Of a stretch of 45,106 bases of DNA, positions 7,572 to 15,701 are shown one piece after another. The notes under the pieces are model-generated. The model did not search any database. It worked only from the letters and a program-made list of their open reading frames with translations, and was not told the origin of the DNA. The position numbers were made by a program, and so were the translations under genes. Origin of the DNA: JAFDWI01 sp964449375 (GTDB taxonomy: Bacteria > Actinomycetota > Acidimicrobiia > Acidimicrobiales > Iamiaceae); contig CAYVAS010000017.1 in the NCBI GenBank assembly GCA_964449375.1, positions 1 to 45,106 on the forward strand, in the 5' to 3' direction. Position 1 is the first letter of the stretch, and each line of letters opens with the position of its first letter.

Positions 7572-8060
7572 ATGGCGTTGTTGAAGCGAACCAAGCAACT
7601 CAACTTCGAACGCACCTACCGAGCTCCCCAGGCCCGGGTCTGGCAGGCCTGGACCGACCCGGACCTGCTGCGGCAGTGGTGGGGCCCGGAGCACACCGTG
7701 ATCACCGACTGTGAGCTCGACCTGCGCATCGACGGTCGGCTCTACCTGGTCATGGAGGCCGACGAAGGCATGGGCAAGTACCAGGGCACCCGTTGGCCCA
7801 TGGAAGGCACCTTCACCACGATCGAACCCCAGACGCGCCTGGCCTATGACGCCCGGTCCTGGACCGAAGGCAAAGAAGACACCGCCACGATCGAGCACAC
7901 CAACGACGTCGCCCTGTCCGGTGACGGCGCCTCCACCACCGTGCGACTGACCATCGACATCACCCGGATCGGCTCCAAGGCCAAGATGGCCGCGTTCGGC
8001 ATGAAGTGGGGCTACAAGGCCCAACTCGACGCGCTGGGCACGCTGGTGGAGTCCTCCTGA
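7572..8060 (+). CDS. SRPBCC / AHSA1-like protein
   Basis: This 162-residue protein has the START-like hydrophobic-pocket fold of the AHSA1 family: FERTYRAPQARVWQAWTDPDLLRQWWGP at the start, then strands around TDCELDLRIDGRLYLVM, MEGTFTTIEPQTRLAYDA and STTVRLTIDI, and a C-terminal helix GMKWGYKAQLDALGTLVES. Such proteins bind small hydrophobic ligands; a specific ligand is not known. AGAGGA precedes the ATG. It is the second gene of the ArsR operon. Confidence 0.92.
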   Translation: MALLKRTKQLNFERTYRAPQARVWQAWTDPDLLRQWWGPEHTVITDCELDLRIDGRLYLVMEADEGMGKYQGTRWPMEGTFTTIEPQTRLAYDARSWTEGKEDTATIEHTNDVALSGDGASTTVRLTIDITRIGSKAKMAAFGMKWGYKAQLDALGTLVESS

Positions 8061-8081
8061 CGCCAGGCCTGGAGCAACCGG

Positions 8082-9473
8082 TCAGGCCGGCACGGGGCCG
8101 AGCAGACGCCGGACCTTGGCGTCCCACCGCGTCAAGGCGGCCAGGTCGACCGTGCGCGGGTAGGTCTTGCCCATCGGGCGCAGCAGTGCGCCACGGGCCA
8201 GACGCGGCACCATGATCTTGGCGAGCTTCGGGTTGGTGGCCAGCGCCCAGAGGTTCGCGGGCAACGTCGACAGGGCCGGTTGGGCCCAGCGTTGGTCGAG
8301 CATCTGCTTGGTGGATGCCGCGTCGACCATGCCCGCCCGCACCATACGGGCGACCCCCTCGGTGCCGAGCTCGGTGCTCATACGACGAAAGGCGTCGAGC
8401 GCGGCGAAATGGCCGCCGAAGCGTTCCTGGAAGCGGTGCTGGTAGCGCCACACCACGTCCTCGGCGCCGCAGTCGGCGGCATCCGCGGCGGCGTCGACGA
8501 GCATCCGTCCGGCGATCAGGCCGGTGCCGATCCCCGAGGCGTGCGCCGGGAAGACCTGGCAGGCGGCGTCACCCACCAGGGCCAGACCGGGTGCGGTGAA
8601 GCGGGCGTAGGGGCGACGCAGCGGGATCACGCCGGTCCCGACCGAGACGACCTCGCCGAGCCAGCGGTGGGTGGACCGCAGTTCGGCGAGGAGTTTCGGG
8701 CCGGTGCCGTAGCGGCCGTTCGCGACACAGCCGACGAGCGCTGCGACCCGGGTGCAGTCCTCGCTCACCCGCACCGCGCAGGTGGACCATCCCCCGGCGT
8801 GGCCCAGCACCGACACCGTGTCACCCGGTACCGCGCCGTGCTCGGCGAGGAAGCGCTTGGCGCCGTCGGGGTCCTGCACCGTGAGGACCGCGTCAGAGGC
8901 CGAGCACAACTCGGGCCCACGGACCGGCGGGCACCAGCGGGACAGCGCCGGGGCGTGACGGCGCAGCACGCCGGTGTGGCCGGCAGCGTCGACGAAGAGG
9001 TCGGCCTCGAACCGGGCCGTCGCTGCCCCGTTGCCTCGCTGCTCCGCGCCGGCCATGCCCACCGAGACGGCCCGCAGCCGGCCCCGAGGATCGACGTCGA
9101 CGTCGATCGCGCCGATCCGGTCGATGATCTGCGCGCCGGCCTCGGCGGCGATGGCCCGCAGCGACGCGCCGAGTGTGCCCATGTCGGCGCGCACGGTGGG
9201 TGAGTCGCGGTAGCGGCAACCGAGGGTACCGTCGGGGCCGAACATGTGGGTGGTGCCCGCGCCGGGCGAGATCTCGTCGGCCACCGGAGGTGGCGCTCCG
9301 GCTTCGGCGAACTGCCAGGCGACGACCCCGTTGTGCCACTGTGCGCCGGCCTCCTCGGCGCGACGACGGTCGAGCAGCGCGACGCTGCGGCCACGTCGGG
9401 CGAACTGTCCAGCGACGTGCGCGCCGGCGGGACCGGCACCGAACACCACCACGTCGAAGCGCTGCGTGGTCAC
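8082..9473 (-). CDS. FAD-dependent oxidoreductase, geranylgeranyl-reductase-like
   Basis: The 463-residue flavoprotein begins with a dinucleotide-binding motif (FDVVVFGAGPAGAHVAGQFARRG, glycines at about 12, 14 and 17) and has the second FAD contact ALVGDAACQVFPAHASGIGTGLIAGRML near residue 310, typical of the geranylgeranyl reductase / group A monooxygenase superfamily. It could reduce isoprenoid chains or hydroxylate an aromatic; the substrate is unknown. The GTG at 9473 is chosen because a TACCTT hexamer ends exactly seven bases upstream; a TTG at 9482 would lie inside that hexamer. It is a single gene, convergent with the SRPBCC gene. Confidence 0.86.
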   Translation of the reverse strand: MTTQRFDVVVFGAGPAGAHVAGQFARRGRSVALLDRRRAEEAGAQWHNGVVAWQFAEAGAPPPVADEISPGAGTTHMFGPDGTLGCRYRDSPTVRADMGTLGASLRAIAAEAGAQIIDRIGAIDVDVDPRGRLRAVSVGMAGAEQRGNGAATARFEADLFVDAAGHTGVLRRHAPALSRWCPPVRGPELCSASDAVLTVQDPDGAKRFLAEHGAVPGDTVSVLGHAGGWSTCAVRVSEDCTRVAALVGCVANGRYGTGPKLLAELRSTHRWLGEVVSVGTGVIPLRRPYARFTAPGLALVGDAACQVFPAHASGIGTGLIAGRMLVDAAADAADCGAEDVVWRYQHRFQERFGGHFAALDAFRRMSTELGTEGVARMVRAGMVDAASTKQMLDQRWAQPALSTLPANLWALATNPKLAKIMVPRLARGALLRPMGKTYPRTVDLAALTRWDAKVRRLLGPVPA

Positions 9474-9480
9474 CCCGGTC

Positions 9481-9486
9481 AAGGTA
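9481..9486 (-). promoter_or_regulatory. -10 element, leaderless start of FAD oxidoreductase
   Basis: TACCTT on the minus strand is separated by seven bases from GTG 9473. No consensus -35 is seen. The spacing matches other leaderless candidates in this window. Confidence 0.5.
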
Positions 9487-9661
9487 GCCGGGCGTCCACC
9501 CGCCGGGAGCGGTCGGCCCGACGCGAGCGACGGCGGCCTGAAATCCCCGGTACTCTCGCCGCCAGGGGCCTGACCATCCGGGTTGGATCGCCCGCCGGCG
9601 GGTAGTCACCGGTCACCGACGATCCTGCTCCGCCGAATCCGGACCGAGACGAGGAGCCCTG

Positions 9662-10696
9662 ATGCGTGCCTACCAACTGACCGCTCCCCGCACCGCGGAG
9701 ATCCGCGAGGTCCCCGACCCCGAGCCGCGCCCCGGTGAGGTGCTGGTGAAGGTCGCCGGTGCCGGCGTGTGCCACTCGGACCTGCACCTCTTGCACATCG
9801 CCGAAGACCTGTTGCCCACCCCCATGACCTTCGGCCACGAGGTCGCCGGAACCGTCGCCGCGACCGGCGACGGGGTCACCGGCTGGGAAGAGGGCACTCC
9901 GGTGCTGGTGTACCTGGCCTGGGGCTGTGGCCGCTGCCGGAACTGCGCGGTGGGCGCGGAGAACTACTGCCAGGCCCACCCGCGGGGGATCCCGCCGGGT
10001 CCCGGGCTCGGCGTCGACGGCGGCATGGCCGACTACCTGTCGGTGCCGATGCGCCACGTGGTGCCCCTGGGCGGGCTCGACCCGGTCGACGCGGCGCCCC
10101 TGACCGACGCCGCGCTCACGCCGTACCACGCGATCTCACTGTCCCGGGACCGTCTGACCCCCTCGTCGGTGGTGGTCGTGATCGGGGTCGGCGGGCTCGG
10201 CCACATGGCGCTGCAGATCCTCCGGGCGACCACCGGCGCGACCATCGTGGCCGTCGACACCGATGCCCACCGGCTGCAGCTCGCCGGCAACCTGGGTGCC
10301 CGCCACATGGTCACCTCCGACGCCCAGACCCCCGAGGAGATCATGCGGATCACCGGCGGGGTCGGCGCGGACGTGGTGCTCGACTTCGTGGGCGTGGACG
10401 CCACCCTGGCCGCATCGATGGCCGCGATCGGCAACGGTGGCCAGATCACCGCGGTGGGCCTGGGCGACGGGCTGTTGCCGTTCCGTTCCGAACCGCTGCC
10501 CATGCAACTGCCCTGGGGAACCAGGATCGCCCGTCCCTACGGCGGCACCCGAGCGGACCTGCAGGAGGTGGTGGCTCTCGCCCAGCGGGGCGACATCGAG
10601 GTCCACGTGGAGCGCTTCGCACTGGACGACGCCGCGCAGGCGTTCGCCAAACTGGAACGGGGCGACATCGCCGGACGCGCCGTGCTCGTGCCCTGA
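9662..10696 (+). CDS. Zinc-dependent alcohol dehydrogenase (MDR family)
   Basis: This 344-residue medium-chain dehydrogenase/reductase oxidises an alcohol with NAD(P). It has the catalytic-zinc motif GVCHSDLHLLH and GHEVAGTV, the structural-zinc lobe CGRCRNCAVGAENYC with four Cys, and the nucleotide fold VVVVIGVGGLGHMALQ followed by an acidic residue (VAVDTD), suggesting NAD rather than NADP. GAGGAG lies six bases before the ATG; TACTCT at 9551-9556 is a possible -10. Substrate is not predictable. It is unlinked to its neighbours in operon terms. Confidence 0.94.
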   Translation: MRAYQLTAPRTAEIREVPDPEPRPGEVLVKVAGAGVCHSDLHLLHIAEDLLPTPMTFGHEVAGTVAATGDGVTGWEEGTPVLVYLAWGCGRCRNCAVGAENYCQAHPRGIPPGPGLGVDGGMADYLSVPMRHVVPLGGLDPVDAAPLTDAALTPYHAISLSRDRLTPSSVVVVIGVGGLGHMALQILRATTGATIVAVDTDAHRLQLAGNLGARHMVTSDAQTPEEIMRITGGVGADVVLDFVGVDATLAASMAAIGNGGQITAVGLGDGLLPFRSEPLPMQLPWGTRIARPYGGTRADLQEVVALAQRGDIEVHVERFALDDAAQAFAKLERGDIAGRAVLVP

Positions 10697-10766
10697 TCAG
10701 GGTCCGACGGTGACCTCGCCCGCCACGGAGGAGGTGTGGGTGCGCTCCCGAAGGACCGCGGCTGGT

Positions 10767-11210
10767 TCAGGAGCCGCCGATGGATTCGGCCAGGCCGACC
10801 AGCACGCCCTCGGGCCCGCGCACGTAACAGAGCCGGAAGGCGTCCTCGTAGCGGACCACCTCGGGTCCGACCATGCGCGCGCCGTGAGCGTCGAGGCGTT
10901 CCAGGGTGGCGTCCAGGTCGTCCACGTTGAACATCACCCGCTGGTAGCCCAGCGCGTTGACCGGAGCGGACCGGTGGTCGGCGACCACCGGTGGGTCCTC
11001 GAAACGCGACAACTCGAGGCGGCCGTGGCCGTCGTCGGTGACCAACATGGCGATCTCGACGCGCTGGTCGCCCAGGCCGGTGACGCGCCCGGCCCAGGCA
11101 CCCTCGATCATCATGCGGCCTTCGACCTGCATGTCGAGCTCGGTGAAGAATGCGATCGCCGTGTCGAGGTCCTCCACGACGATGCCGACGTTGTCGAGGC
11201 GGGAACTCAT
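10767..11210 (-). CDS. VOC family (glyoxalase/bleomycin-resistance fold) protein
   Basis: The 147-residue protein has two beta-alpha-beta-beta-beta modules of the vicinal oxygen chelate fold: LDNVGIVVEDLDTAIAFFTEL in the first, and YQRVMFNVDDLDATLERLDAHGARM with YVRGPEGVLVGLAE in the second. The terminal Glu would be a metal ligand. The substrate is unknown. AAGGG precedes the start. It is 21 bases downstream of a second VOC gene on the same strand, so the two likely form an operon. Confidence 0.9.
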   Translation of the reverse strand: MSSRLDNVGIVVEDLDTAIAFFTELDMQVEGRMMIEGAWAGRVTGLGDQRVEIAMLVTDDGHGRLELSRFEDPPVVADHRSAPVNALGYQRVMFNVDDLDATLERLDAHGARMVGPEVVRYEDAFRLCYVRGPEGVLVGLAESIGGS

Positions 11211-11231
11211 CAGGTGCCCTTTCGGGTCGGG

Positions 11232-11645
11232 TCAGGGTGCATGCGCGGAGCTGACCATCCAGGAGATGCCGAAACGGTCGACGCCCGCGCCGAAGCTCGA
11301 CGCCCAGAACGTGGCGCCGAGGGGCATCTGCACCTCGCCACCTTCGGCGAGCTGCTCGAAGACCCGCTTGGTGGTCGCGTCGTCGGGCGCGGTGTAGGAC
11401 ACCGCCAGGCCGACCTTGAGGCCGTCGTCGCCGGTCGGGTCGTCGGACCCGAACAACCAGCCGTCCTCGCCGAGGTCGATCGCGGCGTGCATCACGTGGT
11501 GGGGCTCGGCGCCGGGCATCGGCTCGGCGCCCTCGGGCAGGTCGGCGTGGGTCATGATCTCCAACGTGCCGCCCAGCACCTCGTGGTAGCGGGTGAACGC
11601 CTCGCGGCATTTGCCGCTGAAGAACAGGTACGGGTCGATGCTCAT
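11232..11645 (-). CDS. VOC family protein, PhnB/DUF1338-like 3-demethylubiquinone type
   Basis: This 137-residue protein matches the PhnB-like VOC subgroup: IDPYLFFSGKCREAFTRYHEVLGG at the start, the substrate-facing segment HHVMHAAIDLGEDGWLFGSD, TTKRVFEQLAEGGEVQMPL and a C-terminal FWASSFGAGVDRFGISWMVS. Members are often stress- or resistance-linked and rarely characterised. GAGGAG six bases before the ATG fixes the start. It is the promoter-proximal gene of the two-gene VOC operon. Confidence 0.92.
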   Translation of the reverse strand: MSIDPYLFFSGKCREAFTRYHEVLGGTLEIMTHADLPEGAEPMPGAEPHHVMHAAIDLGEDGWLFGSDDPTGDDGLKVGLAVSYTAPDDATTKRVFEQLAEGGEVQMPLGATFWASSFGAGVDRFGISWMVSSAHAP

Positions 11646-11982
11646 GGGAATCTCCTCGGTGGGGGTGTGGATGGTGGGCCACCGGGACTGACGGAACCGG
11701 ACCGGTGTTCTCATCGGCCCCTTCGGCCCGGACCGCTGCTGCCGGCGGGGCCGGGGAGCGGATCAGGGGACGACGACGGTGAAGACCGGGAACTCGCAAT
11801 TCAAGCAGCTCGTCGAACACCTCAGCTCAGGGCACGATGACTGGTCTGTCGACCGTCAGCCAGGTGCAGAGCGGACCGCAACGTCAACGATCCGGATTCG
11901 TGACCGAAGGCGGCGGTGATGTCGGTGCACATGGTGCCCCCCCGGGTGCTGCGGTGGATGTGAGTCGAGTCGCGGGACTCGT
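11646..11982. other. Intergenic stretch without a supported gene
   Basis: About 340 bases between the VOC operon and the crystallin-like gene. I see the upstream leader of the VOC operon and, at the right end, a small hairpin that probably terminates the crystallin-like gene. Short open frames here lack a start signal and family resemblance. Confidence 0.6.
11966..11981 (-). terminator. Hairpin just after crystallin-like gene
   Basis: A perfect 6-bp stem with a 4-base loop (CGAGTC-gcgg-GACTCG) begins one base after the stop codon at 11983. There is no U-tract, so termination is only suggested by position. Confidence 0.4.
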
Positions 11983-12249
11983 TCAGCATCGCAGCTCGAG
12001 TGATTCGGGTTCCTCGCCGAGGTCGGCGCGTTCACTGCCCGGGCCCAGCTCGAGGGTCTCGCCCTGGAAGTCCGAATCGGCGAACAGGGTCACGGTCGCC
12101 GCGGGGCCCACGCGGATGCTCTCGGCCTCGTCGTCCCAGTCCTCGTCGGTGCCGGGCAGCGCATCCAGGTCGGCGTAACGACCGGGCTGGGTGAGACGGA
12201 AGTGCTCGTCGCTCTCGTCGAAGTTCTCCTCTTCGAACAGGTGCACCCA
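11983..12249 (-). CDS. Beta/gamma-crystallin-like protein, N-terminus lost in gap
   Basis: The last 88 residues of a protein that runs into the 12250 gap. The end VTLFADSDFQGETLELGPG followed by SLELRC is a beta/gamma-crystallin (Greek key) motif of the kind also found in peptidase-inhibitor-I36-like proteins. Such domains are usually extracellular and calcium-binding. The preceding segment is rich in acidic and aromatic residues (HLFEEENFDESDEHFRL, YADLDALPGTDEDWDDE), which looks like a first, diverged crystallin motif. Start, signal peptide and full length are unknown. Confidence 0.6.
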   Translation of the reverse strand, partial: WVHLFEEENFDESDEHFRLTQPGRYADLDALPGTDEDWDDEAESIRVGPAATVTLFADSDFQGETLELGPGSERADLGEEPESLELRC

Positions 12250-12349
12250 NNNNNNNNNNNNNNNNNNNNNNNNNNNNNNNNNNNNNNNNNNNNNNNNNNN
12301 NNNNNNNNNNNNNNNNNNNNNNNNNNNNNNNNNNNNNNNNNNNNNNNNN
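12250..12349. other. Assembly gap (100 N)
   Basis: Exactly 100 N, a conventional placeholder for unknown length. The flanks do not share sequence, so real bases are missing. The 5' ends and promoters of two divergent genes are lost here. Confidence 0.97.
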
Positions 12350-13081
12350 AACTCCATGGTGATCCGTGCCGCCGAACCCGTGGTGGTCGACACCGGCTGT
12401 CCGGTGCACCGCGACCAGTACCTGGAGGACCTGTTCTCCCTGGTCGACCCCGACGACGTGCGTTGGGTGTTCATCAGCCACGACGACGTGGACCACTACG
12501 GCAACGCCGAGGCGGTCATGGCCGCCTGCCCGAACGCCACGCTGATCGCATCGTGGTTCCTGTGCGAACGCCTCAGCGCCGAAGGCTTCGGCGTCCCGCC
12601 GACGAGGTGGCGGTGGCTGGGCGACGGCGACAGCTTCGACGCCGGTGACCGCACCCTGCAGCTCGTCCGTCCACCGCTGTACGACTCGCCGACCACCCGC
12701 GGCGTGTTCGACCCGGTCACCGGGGTCTACTGGGCCTCGGACTGTTACGCGACCCCGGTGGAGCGGGGCACCGCGTTCGTGGCCGACCTGGACCCCGACG
12801 CCTGGCGCGAGGGCTTTACGGCGTTCAACCTGTGGAACAGCCCGTGGGTGTCGCTGGTCGACGAAGACGCCTTCGGGGTCGAGTGCCGACGGGTCGAACA
12901 GCTCCGCCCCTCGGCGATCGCGGGCTGTCACGGCCCGACCATCGAAGCCTCCCAGGTCCAGCAGGCCTTCGACATGCTGCGCCGCCTGCCGACCGCGCAG
13001 GTGCCGCCCCAGCCGGGCCAGCCGGTGCTCGACCAGATCGTCGCCGCCATGGCCGCTTCGCCTCCGGCGGTGACCGCCTGA
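12350..13081 (+). CDS. MBL-fold metalloprotein, flavodiiron-type metal site, 5' end in gap
   Basis: A metallo-beta-lactamase-fold domain of at least 243 residues. The metal motif reads SHDDVDHYGN, that is His-x-Asp-x-Asp-His; replacement of the second His by an acidic residue is the pattern of flavodiiron proteins (His-x-Glu-x-Asp-His) rather than hydrolytic zinc enzymes. Later ligands are WASDCYA (Asp) and GCHGP (His). No flavodoxin domain follows, so it is a stand-alone ODP-like domain that may bind a diiron centre for oxygen or NO chemistry or sensing. The frame is already open at the gap edge; the ATG at 12356 is internal. Confidence 0.85.
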   Translation, partial: NSMVIRAAEPVVVDTGCPVHRDQYLEDLFSLVDPDDVRWVFISHDDVDHYGNAEAVMAACPNATLIASWFLCERLSAEGFGVPPTRWRWLGDGDSFDAGDRTLQLVRPPLYDSPTTRGVFDPVTGVYWASDCYATPVERGTAFVADLDPDAWREGFTAFNLWNSPWVSLVDEDAFGVECRRVEQLRPSAIAGCHGPTIEASQVQQAFDMLRRLPTAQVPPQPGQPVLDQIVAAMAASPPAVTA

Positions 13082-13109
13082 CCGGACGCGCCTGACCAGG
13101 CGCACCTGC

Positions 13110-13127
13110 CCGGTCCGATCAGACCGG
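13110..13127 (+). terminator. Hairpin downstream of MBL-fold gene
   Basis: CCGGTC-cgatca-GACCGG forms a perfect 6-bp stem 28 bases after the stop. No U-tract follows, so it is a weak terminator candidate. Confidence 0.3.
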
Positions 13128-13266
13128 TCCAAACAGGCCGGGCCCGGTGCAGCTTGGGTCCTGCTGCCAACTATTCTCGCGACGAGCGCTCCACCGGCCA
13201 CCGCGGCGGCTGGAGTGACCGAGGAGCGATGGCATCCACAGTTCCAGCAACGGGACCGTCCCGCTG

Positions 13267-14604
13267 ATGAGCGTCGCCGTCGTCCTGCTGGTCATCGGCG
13301 TCACGATCGTGCTCAACGCCCTGTACGTGGCCGCCGAGTTCGCGACCGTGGGCGCGCGCCGCGCCCGGGTCCAGGACGCCGCCGAACGCGGCAGTCGCCC
13401 CGCCGGGGCGCTGCTCACGATCATGTCGGACCAGGCGAAGGTCGACGCCTACGTGGCGGCCTGCCAGATCGGCATCACCCTGACCAGCCTGATCGCCGGC
13501 GCCTACGGCCAGGCCCAACTCACCCCGCTGCTCGCGGACGTCCTCGGCCCGATCGGCGGACGGGGCGCCGCCGTGGTGGTGGTGCTCGTCGGCATCACCG
13601 CAGTCCAGGTCGTCTTCGGCGAACTGCTGCCCAAGACCGCCGCGCTGCGCCACCCCGAGCGCCTGGCGATGGCCACGTTGGTGCCGATGCGTCTCAGCCA
13701 GGCCGTCTTCCGTCCCCTGGTCGCGTTGTTCAACGGTTCGGCCTTCGGGCTGATGCGCCTTCTGGGGCTGCGGGTGGACCACACCGAGGCCCACGTGCAC
13801 TCGCCCGAGGAGCTGGCCGGGCTCTACCGGGCCAGCGCGGCCGGCGGGCTGATCGACCCGTCCGAGCGCGACATGCTCGCCGGGATCCTGGACGTCACCG
13901 ACCGGACCATCCGCGAGATCATGACCCCGCGCAACCGGCTGGTCACCACGCCCGCCGACGCCACCGTCGCCGAGGCCCTCGCGCGGCTGGCCCTCGGGCC
14001 CCACACCCGGTTTCCGGTGCTCGAAGCCGACGACGTGATCGGCACCGCGCACCTGCGTGACCTGCACCTGCAAGCCCGGAGCGACCCGGGGGCCGAAGTG
14101 CGCAGCGTGACCCGACCCGTGGCGGTGATCGGCGACCGGTCCACGGTGCCCACCTTGTGGCGCACCCTGCGGGACGAGGGGCGCCACAGCGCGTTGGTGA
14201 TCAACGAGTACGGCGACTTCGTCGGGTTCGTCACCCTCGAGGACGCCATCGAGGAGATCTTCGGCGAGGTCCACGACGAGTTCGACCTCGAAGACGAACC
14301 GATCACCGTGCGCGACGGGCGGGTCTCGGTGCGCGGCGACGTGCTGTTGAGCCAGCTCACCGACCGGTTCGGAGTGCGGTTCGACACCGAGGGGATCGAC
14401 ACCGTGGGTGGGCTGGTGTGGCACCTGATCGGGCGAACCCCGGCGATCGGCGACCACGTCTCGGCGTCACCGGACGTCCCCGAATTGCGGGTCGACGCCA
14501 TGCTGCGCCGCAGCGTCATGCGGGTCAGCTTCCCGGCGCCTCCCGGAACCGCCGACGACGCATCGGATGACCCGCAGGACCGGGCCGGGGAGGACCGGGC
14601 GTGA
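13267..14604 (+). CDS. CNNM/HlyC-CorC family membrane protein (first of pair)
   Basis: This 445-residue protein has the DUF21 membrane domain at residues ~1-195 (VVLLVIGVTIVLNALYVAAEFATVGARRARV, QIGITLTSLIAGAYGQ, VVFGELLPKTAAL), a cytoplasmic CBS pair at ~215-335 (IMTPRNRLVTTP, VINEYGDFVGFVTLEDAIEEIFGEV) and a CorC_HlyC domain at the C-terminus (DEPITVRDGRVSVRGDVLL). The family includes magnesium transporters of the CNNM/CorC type; hemolysin in older names is misleading. TATTCT at 13172-13177 is a possible -10. The next paralog overlaps by four bases (GTGA), so the two are probably co-translated and may form a heteromer. Confidence 0.94.
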   Translation: MSVAVVLLVIGVTIVLNALYVAAEFATVGARRARVQDAAERGSRPAGALLTIMSDQAKVDAYVAACQIGITLTSLIAGAYGQAQLTPLLADVLGPIGGRGAAVVVVLVGITAVQVVFGELLPKTAALRHPERLAMATLVPMRLSQAVFRPLVALFNGSAFGLMRLLGLRVDHTEAHVHSPEELAGLYRASAAGGLIDPSERDMLAGILDVTDRTIREIMTPRNRLVTTPADATVAEALARLALGPHTRFPVLEADDVIGTAHLRDLHLQARSDPGAEVRSVTRPVAVIGDRSTVPTLWRTLRDEGRHSALVINEYGDFVGFVTLEDAIEEIFGEVHDEFDLEDEPITVRDGRVSVRGDVLLSQLTDRFGVRFDTEGIDTVGGLVWHLIGRTPAIGDHVSASPDVPELRVDAMLRRSVMRVSFPAPPGTADDASDDPQDRAGEDRA

Positions 14605-15569
14605 TCGACCAGATCCTCGTGCCGGTCACGGTGATCGTCGCCCTGGTGGCGGTCAACGGCGTGTTCGTCGCAGCCGAGTTCTCGCTGGTCGCCTCCCGGG
14701 CGCCGCGCCTGGCGACCCTGGCCGAGGGCGGCAGCCGGGGGGCGCGCTGGCTGGTCGACCTGATCGAGCGGCCCATGGGCAAGGACGCCTACATCGCGGT
14801 CGCCCAGCTCGGCATCACCCTGGCCAGCGTGGGACTGGGCATGTACGGCGAGCCGGTGGTCGCCTCGTGGCTGACCGGTCCGTTCCAGGACTGGGGCCTG
14901 TCCAGCGCCGCGGCCCACACCGTGGCGTTCGTCGTGGCCCTCAGCGGCATCACCTACCTGCACGTGGTGCTGGGCGAGATGGTCCCCAAGGCCCTGGCCC
15001 TACAGGCTCCCGAACAGGTGAGCGTGTCGGTGAACCCGGTGATGCGGGCCTTCGCGGTGATCTTCCGCCCGATGGTGGCGGTGCTCAACGCCACCGCCTT
15101 CGGGCTGATGCGGCTGCTGCGCATCCCCGACCCGGACCAGCGCACCGCGCTCTACACCAGCGCCGAGCTGGCGATCGTCACCGACGAGGCGGCCCAGGGC
15201 GGCGCGCTCGGGCCCCTGCAGCGGGACCTGATCCACAACGTGTTCGANNNNNNNNNNNNNNNNNNNNNNNNNNNNNNNNNNNNNNNNNNNNNNNNNNNNN
15301 NNNNNNNNNNNNNNNNNNNNNNNNNNNNNNNNNNNNNNNNNNNNNNNCCGGCCGCGGCGTCCGCCGAGGTGGTGCTGGAACGGATCCGCCGCAAGCGCAC
15401 CCATGCGTGTCTGGTGGTCGACGAGGCGGGCACCACCCTGGGCCTGGTGACCCTCGACGACGTCATCGCGCAGATCATGGAGGACGAGGTCCTGGAACAC
15501 GAGGTCGCCGCGGCCCGACAGACGCTCCGTGACGCCCGTGAGGAGGCCTCCTCCCCCCGGGAGCGATGA
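14601..15569 (+). CDS. CNNM/HlyC-CorC family membrane protein (second of pair), gap inside
   Basis: A paralog of the upstream gene with the same DUF21 start (ILVPVTVIVALVAVNGVFVAAEFSLVASRAPRL, QLGITLASVGLGMYGE, VVLGEMVPKALAL) and a CBS domain interrupted by 100 N; the second CBS half resumes at RTHACLVVDEAGTTLGLVTLDDVIAQIM. It ends soon after, with no CorC_HlyC domain, unlike its partner. The frame is continuous if the N run is counted as 100 bases, but that may be chance because the gap size is nominal. True length is therefore unknown. The GTG start overlaps the previous stop. Confidence 0.9.
   Translation: MIDQILVPVTVIVALVAVNGVFVAAEFSLVASRAPRLATLAEGGSRGARWLVDLIERPMGKDAYIAVAQLGITLASVGLGMYGEPVVASWLTGPFQDWGLSSAAAHTVAFVVALSGITYLHVVLGEMVPKALALQAPEQVSVSVNPVMRAFAVIFRPMVAVLNATAFGLMRLLRIPDPDQRTALYTSAELAIVTDEAAQGGALGPLQRDLIHNVFXXXXXXXXXXXXXXXXXXXXXXXXXXXXXXXXXXPAAASAEVVLERIRRKRTHACLVVDEAGTTLGLVTLDDVIAQIMEDEVLEHEVAAARQTLRDAREEASSPRER
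15248..15347. other. Assembly gap (100 N) inside CNNM gene
   Basis: Exactly 100 N within the CBS region. The flanks do not overlap in sequence, so bases are missing. Confidence 0.97.
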
Positions 15570-15650
15570 CCGTCACCAGCACCGGGCACGGTCGTCGGGC
15601 TGTGCCGGAAGTCCCAGGTCGGACCCTTTCGGCGGCATCGCCGGATGCGA

Positions 15651-15656
15651 TAGTTT
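15651..15656 (+). promoter_or_regulatory. -10 element of copper-delivery operon
   Basis: TAGTTT lies five bases before a GTG that opens a 12-codon ORF and 45 bases before the SCO gene. An 11-bp palindrome CGGAAATTCCG at 15671-15681 falls in the predicted leader and could be an operator. No consensus -35 is visible. Confidence 0.4.
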
Positions 15657-15661
15657 TGTCT

Positions 15662-15700
15662 GTGGAGGATCGGAAATTCCGGTTACTCCGGGAGCTGTGA
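15662..15700 (+). CDS. 12-codon upstream ORF before SCO gene
   Basis: GTG-GAG-GAT... encodes VEDRKFRLLREL and stops at TGA one base before the SCO start codon. The GTG is placed where transcription from TAGTTT should begin, so it could be translated as a leaderless peptide whose terminating ribosome reinitiates on the SCO gene. The ORF is real; translation is inferred. Confidence 0.35.
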   Translation: MEDRKFRLLREL

Positions 15701-15701
15701 G

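Noticed and set aside
10691..10702. CCCTGATCAGGG palindrome at the alcohol dehydrogenase stop
   Set aside because: It has no loop and no U-tract, and does not match the arms at 3464-3496, so it is not reported as a terminator or repeat family.
14601..15569. Missing C-terminal CorC domain of the second CNNM protein as a true truncation
   Set aside because: The gap size is nominal and actinobacterial second paralogs are often shorter, so no conclusion on truncation can be drawn.
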